Source: an uncultured Caryophanales bacterium (GTDB taxonomy: Bacteria; Bacillota_I; Bacilli_A; Acholeplasmatales; Anaeroplasmataceae). Taken from it: a DNA stretch of 16,544 nt. A program made the position numbers and the translations under genes. The notes under the pieces are model-generated. The model did no database searches and had not been told where the DNA came from. It was given only the letters and a program-made list of their open reading frames with translations. The stretch lies in NCBI GenBank assembly GCA_946626535.1, contig CAMOUK010000028.1, positions 1-16,544 of the forward strand, read 5' to 3'. Below are positions 7,702-14,199 of the stretch, piece by piece. Within the stretch, counting starts at the first letter, position 1, and every line of letters begins with the position of its first letter.

Positions 7702-8534
7702 AAAATTACCTCCTTATGTCTTGCAGCATGACACTGTAAATTTACACATACAGGAAGTGATGCGATGTGGCATGGATATAGATTAACCTTAACAGCTAAG
7801 GCAGTAGTTTTACCACCTAAGCCCATAGGACCTACATTTAGTTCATTAATTTCAGCTAAAAGCTCACGTTCAAGCTTTAAAGCATCACTATCTTTAGCTT
7901 CATCATCTAAAGGTCTTAATAAAGCTTCCTTAGCAAGTATTCCAGCCTTTTCAATATTACCACCGATGCCAATTCCAACTACTAAAGGTGGACAAGCTCT
8001 ACCTCCAGCTTCTAAAATTGTATCCTTAACAAATTTTTTAATTCCATTTATGCCATCTGCAGGTACAAGCATTTTAACCTTACTCATATTTTCAGAGCCA
8101 GCCCCCTTAGGACAAACAGTTAGTTTTAACTTGTCTCCTACATTATATTTAATATGTATAATAGCAGGAGTATTATCGAAGGTATTTTTTCTATTTAATG
8201 GAGAAGCAACTACGCTTTTTCTTAAATAGCCTTCAGTGTAGCCTTGTCTAACACCTTCATTAATAGCCTCATTTAAATCGCCATTGATAAATACTTGGTT
8301 TCCAATTTCGACAAAAACAATGGTAATACCAGTATCCTGACACATTGGAACAAACTCATTTTTAGCGATAATATCATTTTCGATGATTTGATCTAAAATG
8401 TCTTTAGCAAGACCTTTTTCTTTTTTCTTGGCTTGTCTTATTTTATTTAAAACATCATCGCCAATAAAGGTTGCAGCCTCGATACATAATCTTTTTATTT
8501 CTTTAGTTATTGTAGAAGTTTCTATAGTTTTCAT
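7698..8534 (-). CDS. fumA: Class I fumarate hydratase, alpha (N-terminal) subunit
   Basis: The large subunit of the two-chain [4Fe-4S] fumarase. Three cysteines in the canonical contexts should bind the cluster: Cys65 in MCQDTG (64-69), Cys181 in ACPP (180-183) and Cys268 in CHAAR (268-272). The substrate loop reads PKGAGSENMS (142-151), where most fumarases have PKGGGSE. GPMGLGGKTTA (235-245) and PCHIASLPV are also typical. The 278-residue length is normal. The cluster is of the type damaged by oxygen, which suits an anaerobe. TAGGAG lies six bases before the start (8541-8546 on the plus strand as CTCCTA). It is the first gene of the minus-strand operon, divergent from the serine acetyltransferase gene. 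This is the only gene here that ends in TGA. L-tartrate dehydratase alpha (TtdA) is the less likely alternative. Confidence 0.89.
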   Translation of the reverse strand: MKTIETSTITKEIKRLCIEAATFIGDDVLNKIRQAKKKEKGLAKDILDQIIENDIIAKNEFVPMCQDTGITIVFVEIGNQVFINGDLNEAINEGVRQGYTEGYLRKSVVASPLNRKNTFDNTPAIIHIKYNVGDKLKLTVCPKGAGSENMSKVKMLVPADGINGIKKFVKDTILEAGGRACPPLVVGIGIGGNIEKAGILAKEALLRPLDDEAKDSDALKLERELLAEINELNVGPMGLGGKTTALAVKVNLYPCHIASLPVCVNLQCHAARHKEVIL

Positions 8535-8550
8535 TTTTTTCTCCTAAAAC

Positions 8551-8586
8551 ATTATAGATTATACTTTAAAAATATTAATTTTTAAA
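8551..8586 (-). promoter_or_regulatory. Promoter region of the fumA-fumB-malic enzyme operon
   Basis: On the minus strand, TATAAT occurs twice, at 8558-8563 and 8551-8556. TTTAAA at 8581-8586 lies 17 bases from the first; an alternative -35 TTAATA is 16 bases from the second. Either gives a short leader before the ribosome binding site at 8541-8546. The core element overlaps the region just upstream of the divergent cysE promoter. Confidence 0.5.
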
Positions 8587-8594
8587 TCAATAAA

Positions 8595-8623
8595 TTGAAA
8601 AATATATAATTATTTGATAAAAT
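8595..8623 (+). promoter_or_regulatory. Promoter of the serine acetyltransferase gene
   Basis: TTGAAA (8595-8600) and TAAAAT (8618-8623) are separated by 17 bases. The predicted start near 8630 leaves about 24 bases of leader with GAAGAGG at 8639-8645. This is too short for a T-box or S-box leader, so the known cysteine-type RNA controls are absent here. Confidence 0.6.
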
Positions 8624-8653
8624 AATTTTAAATTTTTAGAAGAGGCAACTAAT

Positions 8654-9472
8654 ATGAATTTTAAAGAGTGGTTAGAAAATAAGAAAAAAGAAGAAATAAC
8701 AATAGATGTTATACCAGCTGAAGACATTGAATGCTTTATCAATTCAGTTAGATGTCTTTTTTTCCCTGGTGTATTAGAAAAATTTGATGATATTAATAAG
8801 TATTTAGATGAAACAACTAAATGTATTAGAGAGGATTTAGCTAATCTTTTAGGTTCATTAAAGGAATTTGAATGCTTCAACTGTGAATTATGCTCACAGG
8901 AGGCTGCAGATAGATTTTTAGAACAAATTCCTCAAATAGATTATTTACTTCAAACTGATATTCAAGCTATCTATGATGGAGACCCTGCGGCAGCTAATAA
9001 AACAGAAATTATTTTATGCTACCCAGGATTATACGCTATAACAGTATATAGAATAGCTCACGCATTATACGAGATGAATATTCCAATTTTACCAAGAATA
9101 TTATCTGAATATGCACATTCTAAAACAGGTATCGATATTCACCCTGGCGCAAAAATAGATGAATCTTTTTTTATCGACCATGGTACAGGTATCGTAATTG
9201 GTCAAACCTGTGTAATTGGAAAGAGAGTTAAAATATATCAAGGTGTTACTTTGGGTGCCCTATCTTTAAGGGAAGGACATGCTTTACAGGGCGTCAAAAG
9301 ACATCCAACAATTGAAGATGATGTCACTATATATTCTGGTGCTTCAATCTTTGGTGGCAACACTGTAATTGGCAGAAATACAACCATCGGATCTAGCGCA
9401 TTTATCACTAAGTCTGTAGATGAAAATATGATGGTTACAATTAAAGAAACTAGGAAAAAGAAGATGGAATAG
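8654..9472 (+). CDS. cysE: Serine O-acetyltransferase, EpsC type
   Basis: Transfers acetyl from acetyl-CoA to L-serine, making O-acetylserine for cysteine synthesis. In 272 residues there is a helical N-terminal part containing DGDPAA (108-113) and PGLYAITVYRIAH (124-136), then a left-handed beta-helix of hexapeptide repeats (about 158-252). GIDIHPGA (159-166) and IDHGTGIVIG (174-183) supply the catalytic Asp161 and His176, and the flexible loop with GVKRHP (213-218) follows. The long N-terminus and the ending VTIK plus a basic tail (KKKME) match the EpsC-type variant rather than E. coli CysE. The C-terminal Ile that docks into cysteine synthase in classic CysE is absent. It stands alone, with a promoter and terminator, and no cysteine synthase is nearby. 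A serine acetyltransferase role is highly likely; the pathway use is inferred. Confidence 0.9.
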   Translation: MNFKEWLENKKKEEITIDVIPAEDIECFINSVRCLFFPGVLEKFDDINKYLDETTKCIREDLANLLGSLKEFECFNCELCSQEAADRFLEQIPQIDYLLQTDIQAIYDGDPAAANKTEIILCYPGLYAITVYRIAHALYEMNIPILPRILSEYAHSKTGIDIHPGAKIDESFFIDHGTGIVIGQTCVIGKRVKIYQGVTLGALSLREGHALQGVKRHPTIEDDVTIYSGASIFGGNTVIGRNTTIGSSAFITKSVDENMMVTIKETRKKKME

Positions 9473-9506
9473 ATACTACATTTTTTTGTAGTATTTATTT
9501 TTTTTT
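9473..9506 (+). terminator. Intrinsic terminator after cysE
   Basis: ATACTACA (9473-9480) pairs perfectly with TGTAGTAT (9487-9494) around a six-T loop. After TTA a run of nine T follows (9498-9506). The stem begins directly after the cysE stop codon and separates cysE from the potABCD promoter. Confidence 0.85.
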
Positions 9507-9515
9507 AATTTGTTA

Positions 9516-9543
9516 TTGATTTTTTGAAAATTTACTTTATAAT
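9516..9543 (+). promoter_or_regulatory. Promoter of potABCD
   Basis: TTGATT (9516-9521) and TATAAT (9538-9543) are spaced by 16 bases. A start near 9550 would put only about 13 bases before the first ATG at 9563, with no Shine-Dalgarno sequence; starts at 9587 or 9701 would have longer leaders (see potA). Confidence 0.62.
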
Positions 9544-9562
9544 TTATATCGTCATAAAATAA

Positions 9563-10963
9563 ATGTGGCAAAAATCAGGCGCGTTTATGGTAAATAAATA
9601 TACAAAAATAAATATCCAGTCACAAGCCAAAAAATTTAAATATTTTTTAGGAAAGGAAGCAACGAAAAGCAAAAGACTTTTCGGTTCGGTAAAAGCACAG
9701 GTGAATAAACCTATTATCGAATTACACAACATCGTAAAATACTACGGTGACAATTGTGTCGTAGATAACATTGACTTAGATATCTACGAAAACGAATTTA
9801 TTACTCTATTAGGTCCTTCAGGTTGTGGTAAAACTACAACACTTCGTATGATTGGAGGATTCGAGTATCCTACTAGTGGCGAAATTATTGTAAATGGAAA
9901 AATTATTAATGATCTTCCCGCATATGCTAGACCAATTAATACAGTATTCCAAAGATACGCACTATTCCCACATCTAGACGTATTTCATAACGTCGCATTC
10001 GGATTAGTAAACCGCGGTAGAAAATTTTTAATTAATTTCTATGGTGGAAAGGAACAAGTGGAAGCAGACGCTTTAGCTTATAACCAAAAGATTGGTAAAG
10101 CTCAAGGTAAAACTAAGCCTTCATATTTTGATATCAAAAGATATCTAAATGAAAAGGTTAAGGAATCTGTTACAGAAGCATTACAGCTTGTAAATCTAGC
10201 TGGCTATGAAAATAGAAAGATAGATAAGATTTCAGGCGGACAAATGCAAAGAGTTGCGATTGCACGTGCTATTATTTTAAAACCAAAAATTCTATTATTA
10301 GACGAACCACTTTCAGCTTTAGACCATAAGCTAAGAGTAAACATGCAATATGAGCTTAAGGAAATGCAAAAGAACTTAGGTATCACATTCATCTTCGTTA
10401 CTCACGACCAAGAAGAAGCTATGGTTATGTCAGATAGAATTGTTATCATGAAGGATGGTATCATCCAACAAATGGGTTCTCCAAAAGATATTTATAATGA
10501 ACCTGTAAATAGATATGTTGCAAACTTCATCGGTGAATCAGACATTGTTAAGGGTGTTTACTTGAAGAAGAATTTAGTTAAGTTCTTAGGTCAAGAATTC
10601 CCTGTTGTAGGCTATGAATTTGAAGATGGCGAAAATGTTGATGTAGTTATTAGACCAGAAGACTGGGATATCGTTCCTAGAGAATCAGCTAAGGTTATAG
10701 CTAAGGTTACATCTTCAATCTTCAAGGGAGTTCATTATGAGCTTTTAGTTGATATCGAAGGCTCTGAATTCGTTGTTCATACTTATGAAGACATTAAGGC
10801 AGGAGAGGTTATCGGTTTAACTGTTGACCCATATGAAATCTGCTTAATGAAGGAAGATGGTTCTCCTAAGAAGCTTGTAGCTTTAACACAAGATGAATCT
10901 AGAAAGGCTGTAACAATTTTCGACGTAGCTGAAGAAGCTAAAGAAGAAAGCGAGGCTAAGTAG
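9563..10963 (+). CDS. potA: Spermidine/putrescine ABC transporter, ATP-binding protein
   Basis: The ATPase that drives polyamine uptake with PotB, PotC and PotD on the inner face of the membrane. The nucleotide-binding domain starts near residue 49 (KPIIELHNIVKYYG). It has Walker A GPSGCGKT (84-91), Q-loop Gln130, signature SGGQMQR (224-230), Walker B LLLDEP (244-249), D-loop SALD (250-253) and switch His281. A TOBE-type regulatory domain follows (about 325-440). Two features make it longer (466) than the usual 350-380. A lysine-rich N-terminal stretch of about 46 residues precedes the domain. An insert of about 45 residues (roughly 151-196, from GRKFLINFYGG to KRYLNEK) sits before the signature. 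Related long PotA proteins occur in Mollicutes, as far as I recall. The start is uncertain: the ATGs at 9563 and 9587 and the GTG at 9701 all lack a clear ribosome binding site. Function is confident, the start is not. Confidence 0.9.
   Translation: MWQKSGAFMVNKYTKINIQSQAKKFKYFLGKEATKSKRLFGSVKAQVNKPIIELHNIVKYYGDNCVVDNIDLDIYENEFITLLGPSGCGKTTTLRMIGGFEYPTSGEIIVNGKIINDLPAYARPINTVFQRYALFPHLDVFHNVAFGLVNRGRKFLINFYGGKEQVEADALAYNQKIGKAQGKTKPSYFDIKRYLNEKVKESVTEALQLVNLAGYENRKIDKISGGQMQRVAIARAIILKPKILLLDEPLSALDHKLRVNMQYELKEMQKNLGITFIFVTHDQEEAMVMSDRIVIMKDGIIQQMGSPKDIYNEPVNRYVANFIGESDIVKGVYLKKNLVKFLGQEFPVVGYEFEDGENVDVVIRPEDWDIVPRESAKVIAKVTSSIFKGVHYELLVDIEGSEFVVHTYEDIKAGEVIGLTVDPYEICLMKEDGSPKKLVALTQDESRKAVTIFDVAEEAKEESEAK
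9663..9683 (+). other. Hairpin in the potA 5' region
   Basis: CGAAAAG (9663-9669) and CTTTTCG (9677-9683) form a perfect 7-bp stem with loop CAAAAGA. A purine-rich AGGAAAGGAAG lies just upstream (about 9649-9659) with no start codon at a fitting distance. If translation begins at GTG 9701 this would be leader RNA; if at 9563 or 9587 it lies inside the coding region. No known riboswitch class is recognised. Confidence 0.4.
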
Positions 10964-10966
10964 TCT

Positions 10967-11830
10967 ATGCAAAAGGCAGAAAAGAAGGCTATAATACCTT
11001 CACATCAATGTGCACATAGACTTGATAGATTAGCTAGACCATACATTTATTTCTTATATATATTTGCTGTTATTCCAGCATTAATTATGATATTCCTTAT
11101 GTTTGTTGATACAGAAGGCTTATCATTTGATGGAATGAATGGTTCTATTACAAACTTTCAGATTTTAACTGAAAAATCTACAATTATTGCGTTTTTTAAT
11201 TCATTAAAATACTCAATTGTAACTACTGTATTTTGTATTTTCTTTGGATTTTTAATCGCATATATGCTATACAAGTCTAAAATTAAAAATAAATATTTAA
11301 TTCTATTATTATTAATTTTACCTATGTGGACAAATATCTTATTACGTATAAATGCGTTAGAAAGTATATTTGATAAGCATAGTATCCTAACAGATGTATT
11401 TGGTATACCTGGTTTAAATATATTAGGTACAGATGTAGCTATTTATCTAGCTATGATCTTTACATATCTACCATTTATGGTAATGCCTATATACACATCT
11501 TTAGAAAAAATTGATCCACTACTTCATGAAGCAGCCCTAGATTTAGGCTTAACTGATTTTAAGAAGTTCTGGAAGGTTATTGTTCCAATGGCTACAAAAG
11601 GAATCGTTTCTGGTTCAATTATGGTTTTATTACCATGCTTATCAGGTTTCGCTATTCCAAAGTTCATCGGAGCTGGTAAGGTTATGCTAATTGGTAATAT
11701 TATTGAACAAAGCTTCTATAATATGAACTATAACCAAGGTTCTGTATTAGCGATAGCTATCCTAATTATCATATTAGGCTCTATCCTTATTGTTTCAAAA
11801 GTTGATAAGGAAGGAGAGACTTTACTATAA
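10967..11830 (+). CDS. potB: Spermidine/putrescine ABC transporter, permease PotB
   Basis: One of the two membrane subunits of the polyamine importer. The 287 residues show about six membrane spans (near 28-47, 76-103, 109-128, 156-176, 213-232 and 258-277). The cytoplasmic coupling loop has the EAA signature: EAALDLGLTDFKKFWKVIVP (188-207), which docks onto PotA. The outside loop 46-72 contains GLSFDG and FQILTEK, as in other PotB proteins. The gene begins three bases after the potA stop codon and its stop overlaps the potC start (TAATG at 11828-11832), so it is translated within a polycistronic message. PotB rather than PotC is assigned from the operon order and the LPMWTNILLRINA segment (118-130), typical of PotB-type permeases. 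Confidence 0.91.
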   Translation: MQKAEKKAIIPSHQCAHRLDRLARPYIYFLYIFAVIPALIMIFLMFVDTEGLSFDGMNGSITNFQILTEKSTIIAFFNSLKYSIVTTVFCIFFGFLIAYMLYKSKIKNKYLILLLLILPMWTNILLRINALESIFDKHSILTDVFGIPGLNILGTDVAIYLAMIFTYLPFMVMPIYTSLEKIDPLLHEAALDLGLTDFKKFWKVIVPMATKGIVSGSIMVLLPCLSGFAIPKFIGAGKVMLIGNIIEQSFYNMNYNQGSVLAIAILIIILGSILIVSKVDKEGETLL

Positions 11831-12723
11831 TGGAAAATACAAATTACAATCCAGCCAATTATGAGCGTGCAACACTTGCTGATTATGGCTATAAGGATCA
11901 TAAAGTATTAAAGAAAGTTTGGAAGGTTACATCTATAGCATTATTAGTTTTATCTATAGTTATGCTTTATATAGCAATATTTGTTATCGCTATCCAATCA
12001 TTTAACTCTGGTGAAATTCCAAATCAATTTGAGTCTTTCACATTTAAAAATTACGCTGAAATGTTTACAAAAAGATCATTTAATAGTGCTGTTAGAAATA
12101 CATTCTTAACATCAATTTCAGCTACAGCAATTGCTACTGTAATCGGTACACTTGTTGGTATTGGTGCATTCTACCTACCTCCAAAGACTAAGCAAAGATT
12201 ATCTTTCTTAAACAATATCCCACTATTAAATGCTGATATTGTCACAGGTATCTCTTTAATGCTTATCATGATGGTAGTAAGATTTATTATTCCTGATTTA
12301 TTCGGATTCTGGACAATTTTACTTGCCCACCTATATTTCATTCTACCTTATGTAATTTTATCTGTATTACCTAAGATGAAAGAAATTGACCCTAATATGC
12401 TTGAAGCATCACTAGATTTAGGTGTTAAGCCATCTAAGTCATTAGTTAAGGTTTTACTTCCAGCTGTTAAAGGTGGTATATTCTCTGGTATGCTTTTAGC
12501 ATTCACTATCTCATTTGAGGATTTCGTTGTAGGATATTTCACAACTGGTAATGGTTATAACACATTATCAATTTGGGTATATTCATCAATGGGTAAGAAG
12601 AGCTTATTCCCTGGTGTATATGCTTTCTCTACATTATTAACATTCCTAATGATTGCTGGAATTGTTATCTATAATGTTTTCAAAAATGTGAAAGGACGTA
12701 AAAAGAATGAAAAGAATAAGTAG
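11830..12723 (+). CDS. potC: Spermidine/putrescine ABC transporter, permease PotC
   Basis: The second permease of the polyamine importer, 297 residues. It has an N-terminal cytoplasmic extension of about 30 residues before the first span (about 34-56), then five more spans (near 91-116, 135-153, 160-180, 213-231 and 263-284). The region FVIAIQSFNSG (51-61) and the fold YAEMFTKRSFNSAVRNTF (75-92) are typical of PotC. The coupling loop carries the EAA motif as EASLDLGVKPSKSLVKVLLP (192-211). It shares one base with the potB stop and its last 17 bases overlap the start of potD, which indicates tight translational coupling. The C-terminus is strongly basic (GRKKNEKNK), in line with the cytoplasmic side. 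Confidence 0.91.
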   Translation: MENTNYNPANYERATLADYGYKDHKVLKKVWKVTSIALLVLSIVMLYIAIFVIAIQSFNSGEIPNQFESFTFKNYAEMFTKRSFNSAVRNTFLTSISATAIATVIGTLVGIGAFYLPPKTKQRLSFLNNIPLLNADIVTGISLMLIMMVVRFIIPDLFGFWTILLAHLYFILPYVILSVLPKMKEIDPNMLEASLDLGVKPSKSLVKVLLPAVKGGIFSGMLLAFTISFEDFVVGYFTTGNGYNTLSIWVYSSMGKKSLFPGVYAFSTLLTFLMIAGIVIYNVFKNVKGRKKNEKNK

Positions 12724-14095
12724 TTTATTGTTTATTATCCTTTCAGTATTAGTATTATCTTCATGTGGCGGAAAGGATACACTTCTTTTCCTAAACTGGG
12801 GAGAATATGTTGATGATGCCATCATCGAAGAATTTGAAAATAAGTATAATTGTACTGTCCAAATGGATTTAGGTGATACTAATGAAATTTTCTATGCTAA
12901 GGCAAAGAGCGGTACAACTGTTTATGATGTTTTCTGCCCATCTGACTACATGATAGAAAAGATGTATGCAAATAATATTTTAGAAGAATTAGATTTTTCA
13001 TTACTTCCAAATGTAAATTTAGATGATGAAAAGCTATCTACAAAAAAGATTTATGAAGATATGAATAAAAACCTAAAACAAAAATTAGGTGATTCATATG
13101 TTGATGGAACTATTAATAAATATGCTGTTCCTTACCTATCAGGTACATGGTGTATTATGTATAACACTAAAAAGGCAGGCTTAACAGAAGCAGTTACTAA
13201 TAATCCTAAAAATCAATGGGCTTCATTATTTGATAGAACTACACTTCCTGCAGGAACAACTGTTGGTATGTATGATTCTTATCAACATGCTTATTATGCA
13301 GCTTGTAGATATTTAGGCTTTGATCCATCAGTTGAATTAAATAAGACAAATCTAGATAAGATTGGTGAAACAATTTCTACTATGAACTATGATATTTGGG
13401 GAACAGATATCCTAAAGAAAAAGATTGTAGAAGGAAATCTAGATATGGCTTTAATGTGGACTGGTGACTTCACATACTATTATGGTCTTGAAGGTGCAAA
13501 AACTGCAACTAGAGCTTACGCTAATGGCGATTTAGAGTTAGAAAATTTTGCAAGCTTCTTAGATGATTTAACAGGTGATGATAAGAAGGCTGTAGCTAAT
13601 GGTAAAACTTACGATATCGGCTACGATGCATTTATCCCTGATGATTCAATTGCCTTCTGTGATAACCTAGTTATTAATAAGGCTTCTAAGAATAAGGATT
13701 TAGCTTATAAGTTTATCGACTTTATGTCTTCACATGAATTATTAGATGAAGAGGATGAATGCTCATATCCAGCATATAAAAATACATATTATGTTGGCTA
13801 TGATGCTCCATATGTATCTTTATATAATGATTTAACTGGCTTAAATGACCCAGAAATATTTACTGAAGATTTATTAGAGGGCTTTGATCCAAAGGCTTCA
13901 GAAGATGAAATGTTTGATACAGATCTTTATTGGGCTTTTGCTGATTACATCACAGGTATTTGTTTTTCAAAATATTATGAAAATGATGAGACATTAATTG
14001 CTGAAAATAAAGAACCAAAAGGTAATATTTTAGCATTCTTCGATAGAAAATATATCTCAATTATTAATACAACATTTAATAATGCTAAGGTATAA
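12707..14095 (+). CDS. potD: Spermidine/putrescine-binding lipoprotein PotD
   Basis: The extracellular receptor that hands polyamines to PotBC. A lipoprotein signal peptide is clear: basic start, hydrophobic core, lipobox LSSC with Cys20 as the lipid-anchored residue. The mature part starts LLFLNWGEYVDD (26-37), the PotD hallmark, with Trp31, Glu33 and Tyr34 in the positions of E. coli ligand residues. PSDYMIEKM (78-86) and MWTGDF (250-255) follow. Asp319 in AFCDNLVINKASKNKD (316-331) corresponds to the Asp that binds the amine in E. coli PotD, but the neighbouring Trp is Phe317. At 462 residues it is about 110 longer than E. coli PotD, with an acidic insert at about 256-310 and extra residues at 342-380. 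AAAGGA lies about 11 bases before the start, inside potC. Family is certain; substrate is inferred. Confidence 0.92.
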   Translation: MKRISSLLFIILSVLVLSSCGGKDTLLFLNWGEYVDDAIIEEFENKYNCTVQMDLGDTNEIFYAKAKSGTTVYDVFCPSDYMIEKMYANNILEELDFSLLPNVNLDDEKLSTKKIYEDMNKNLKQKLGDSYVDGTINKYAVPYLSGTWCIMYNTKKAGLTEAVTNNPKNQWASLFDRTTLPAGTTVGMYDSYQHAYYAACRYLGFDPSVELNKTNLDKIGETISTMNYDIWGTDILKKKIVEGNLDMALMWTGDFTYYYGLEGAKTATRAYANGDLELENFASFLDDLTGDDKKAVANGKTYDIGYDAFIPDDSIAFCDNLVINKASKNKDLAYKFIDFMSSHELLDEEDECSYPAYKNTYYVGYDAPYVSLYNDLTGLNDPEIFTEDLLEGFDPKASEDEMFDTDLYWAFADYITGICFSKYYENDETLIAENKEPKGNILAFFDRKYISIINTTFNNAKV

Positions 14096-14125
14096 AAGAA
14101 AAACAAGCTTTTAATATGAAAAAGT

Positions 14126-14156
14126 ACTTTGAATATCATTTCAAAGTCTTTTTTTT
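14126..14156 (+). terminator. Intrinsic terminator after potD
   Basis: ACTTTGAA (14126-14133), loop TATCAT and TTCAAAGT (14140-14147) form an 8-bp stem, followed by C and eight T (14149-14156). It ends the potABCD operon and rules out read-through as the main source of the next gene's transcript. Confidence 0.85.
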
Positions 14157-14167
14157 ATATATCTTTT

Positions 14168-14177
14168 TTGATATAAT
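14168..14177 (+). promoter_or_regulatory. Extended -10 promoter of the DUF2156-like gene
   Basis: TTTTTTGATATAAT (14164-14177) holds TGnTATAAT with TATAAT at 14172-14177. No good -35 box is present; the expected place is the terminator T-run. The transcript would start near 14184, about 16 bases before the ATG at 14200. Confidence 0.58.
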
Positions 14178-14199
14178 TTTACTTAAAGTGGGTGAAAGG

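Noticed and set aside
7765..8229. Long open frame on the plus strand, about 154 codons
   Set aside because: It lies entirely antisense to fumA, has low-complexity composition rich in Ser, Leu and Ala, and no ribosome binding site. fumA has all cluster cysteines, so this is a shadow.
8587..8880. Open frame of 97 codons on the minus strand at the start of cysE
   Set aside because: Antisense to the well-supported serine acetyltransferase gene and overlaps the divergent promoter region; no family features.
9550..9700. A known riboswitch (guanidine, c-di-GMP, preQ1 or S-box type) before potA
   Set aside because: I looked for the conserved core strings of these classes and found none in a fitting arrangement; only the simple hairpin at 9663-9683 is supported.
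14116..14199. Upstream ATG giving the DUF2156-like protein a 28-residue hydrophobic N-terminus
   Set aside because: The segment is the potD terminator hairpin plus an extended -10 promoter; its apparent hydrophobicity comes from the T-runs of those elements.
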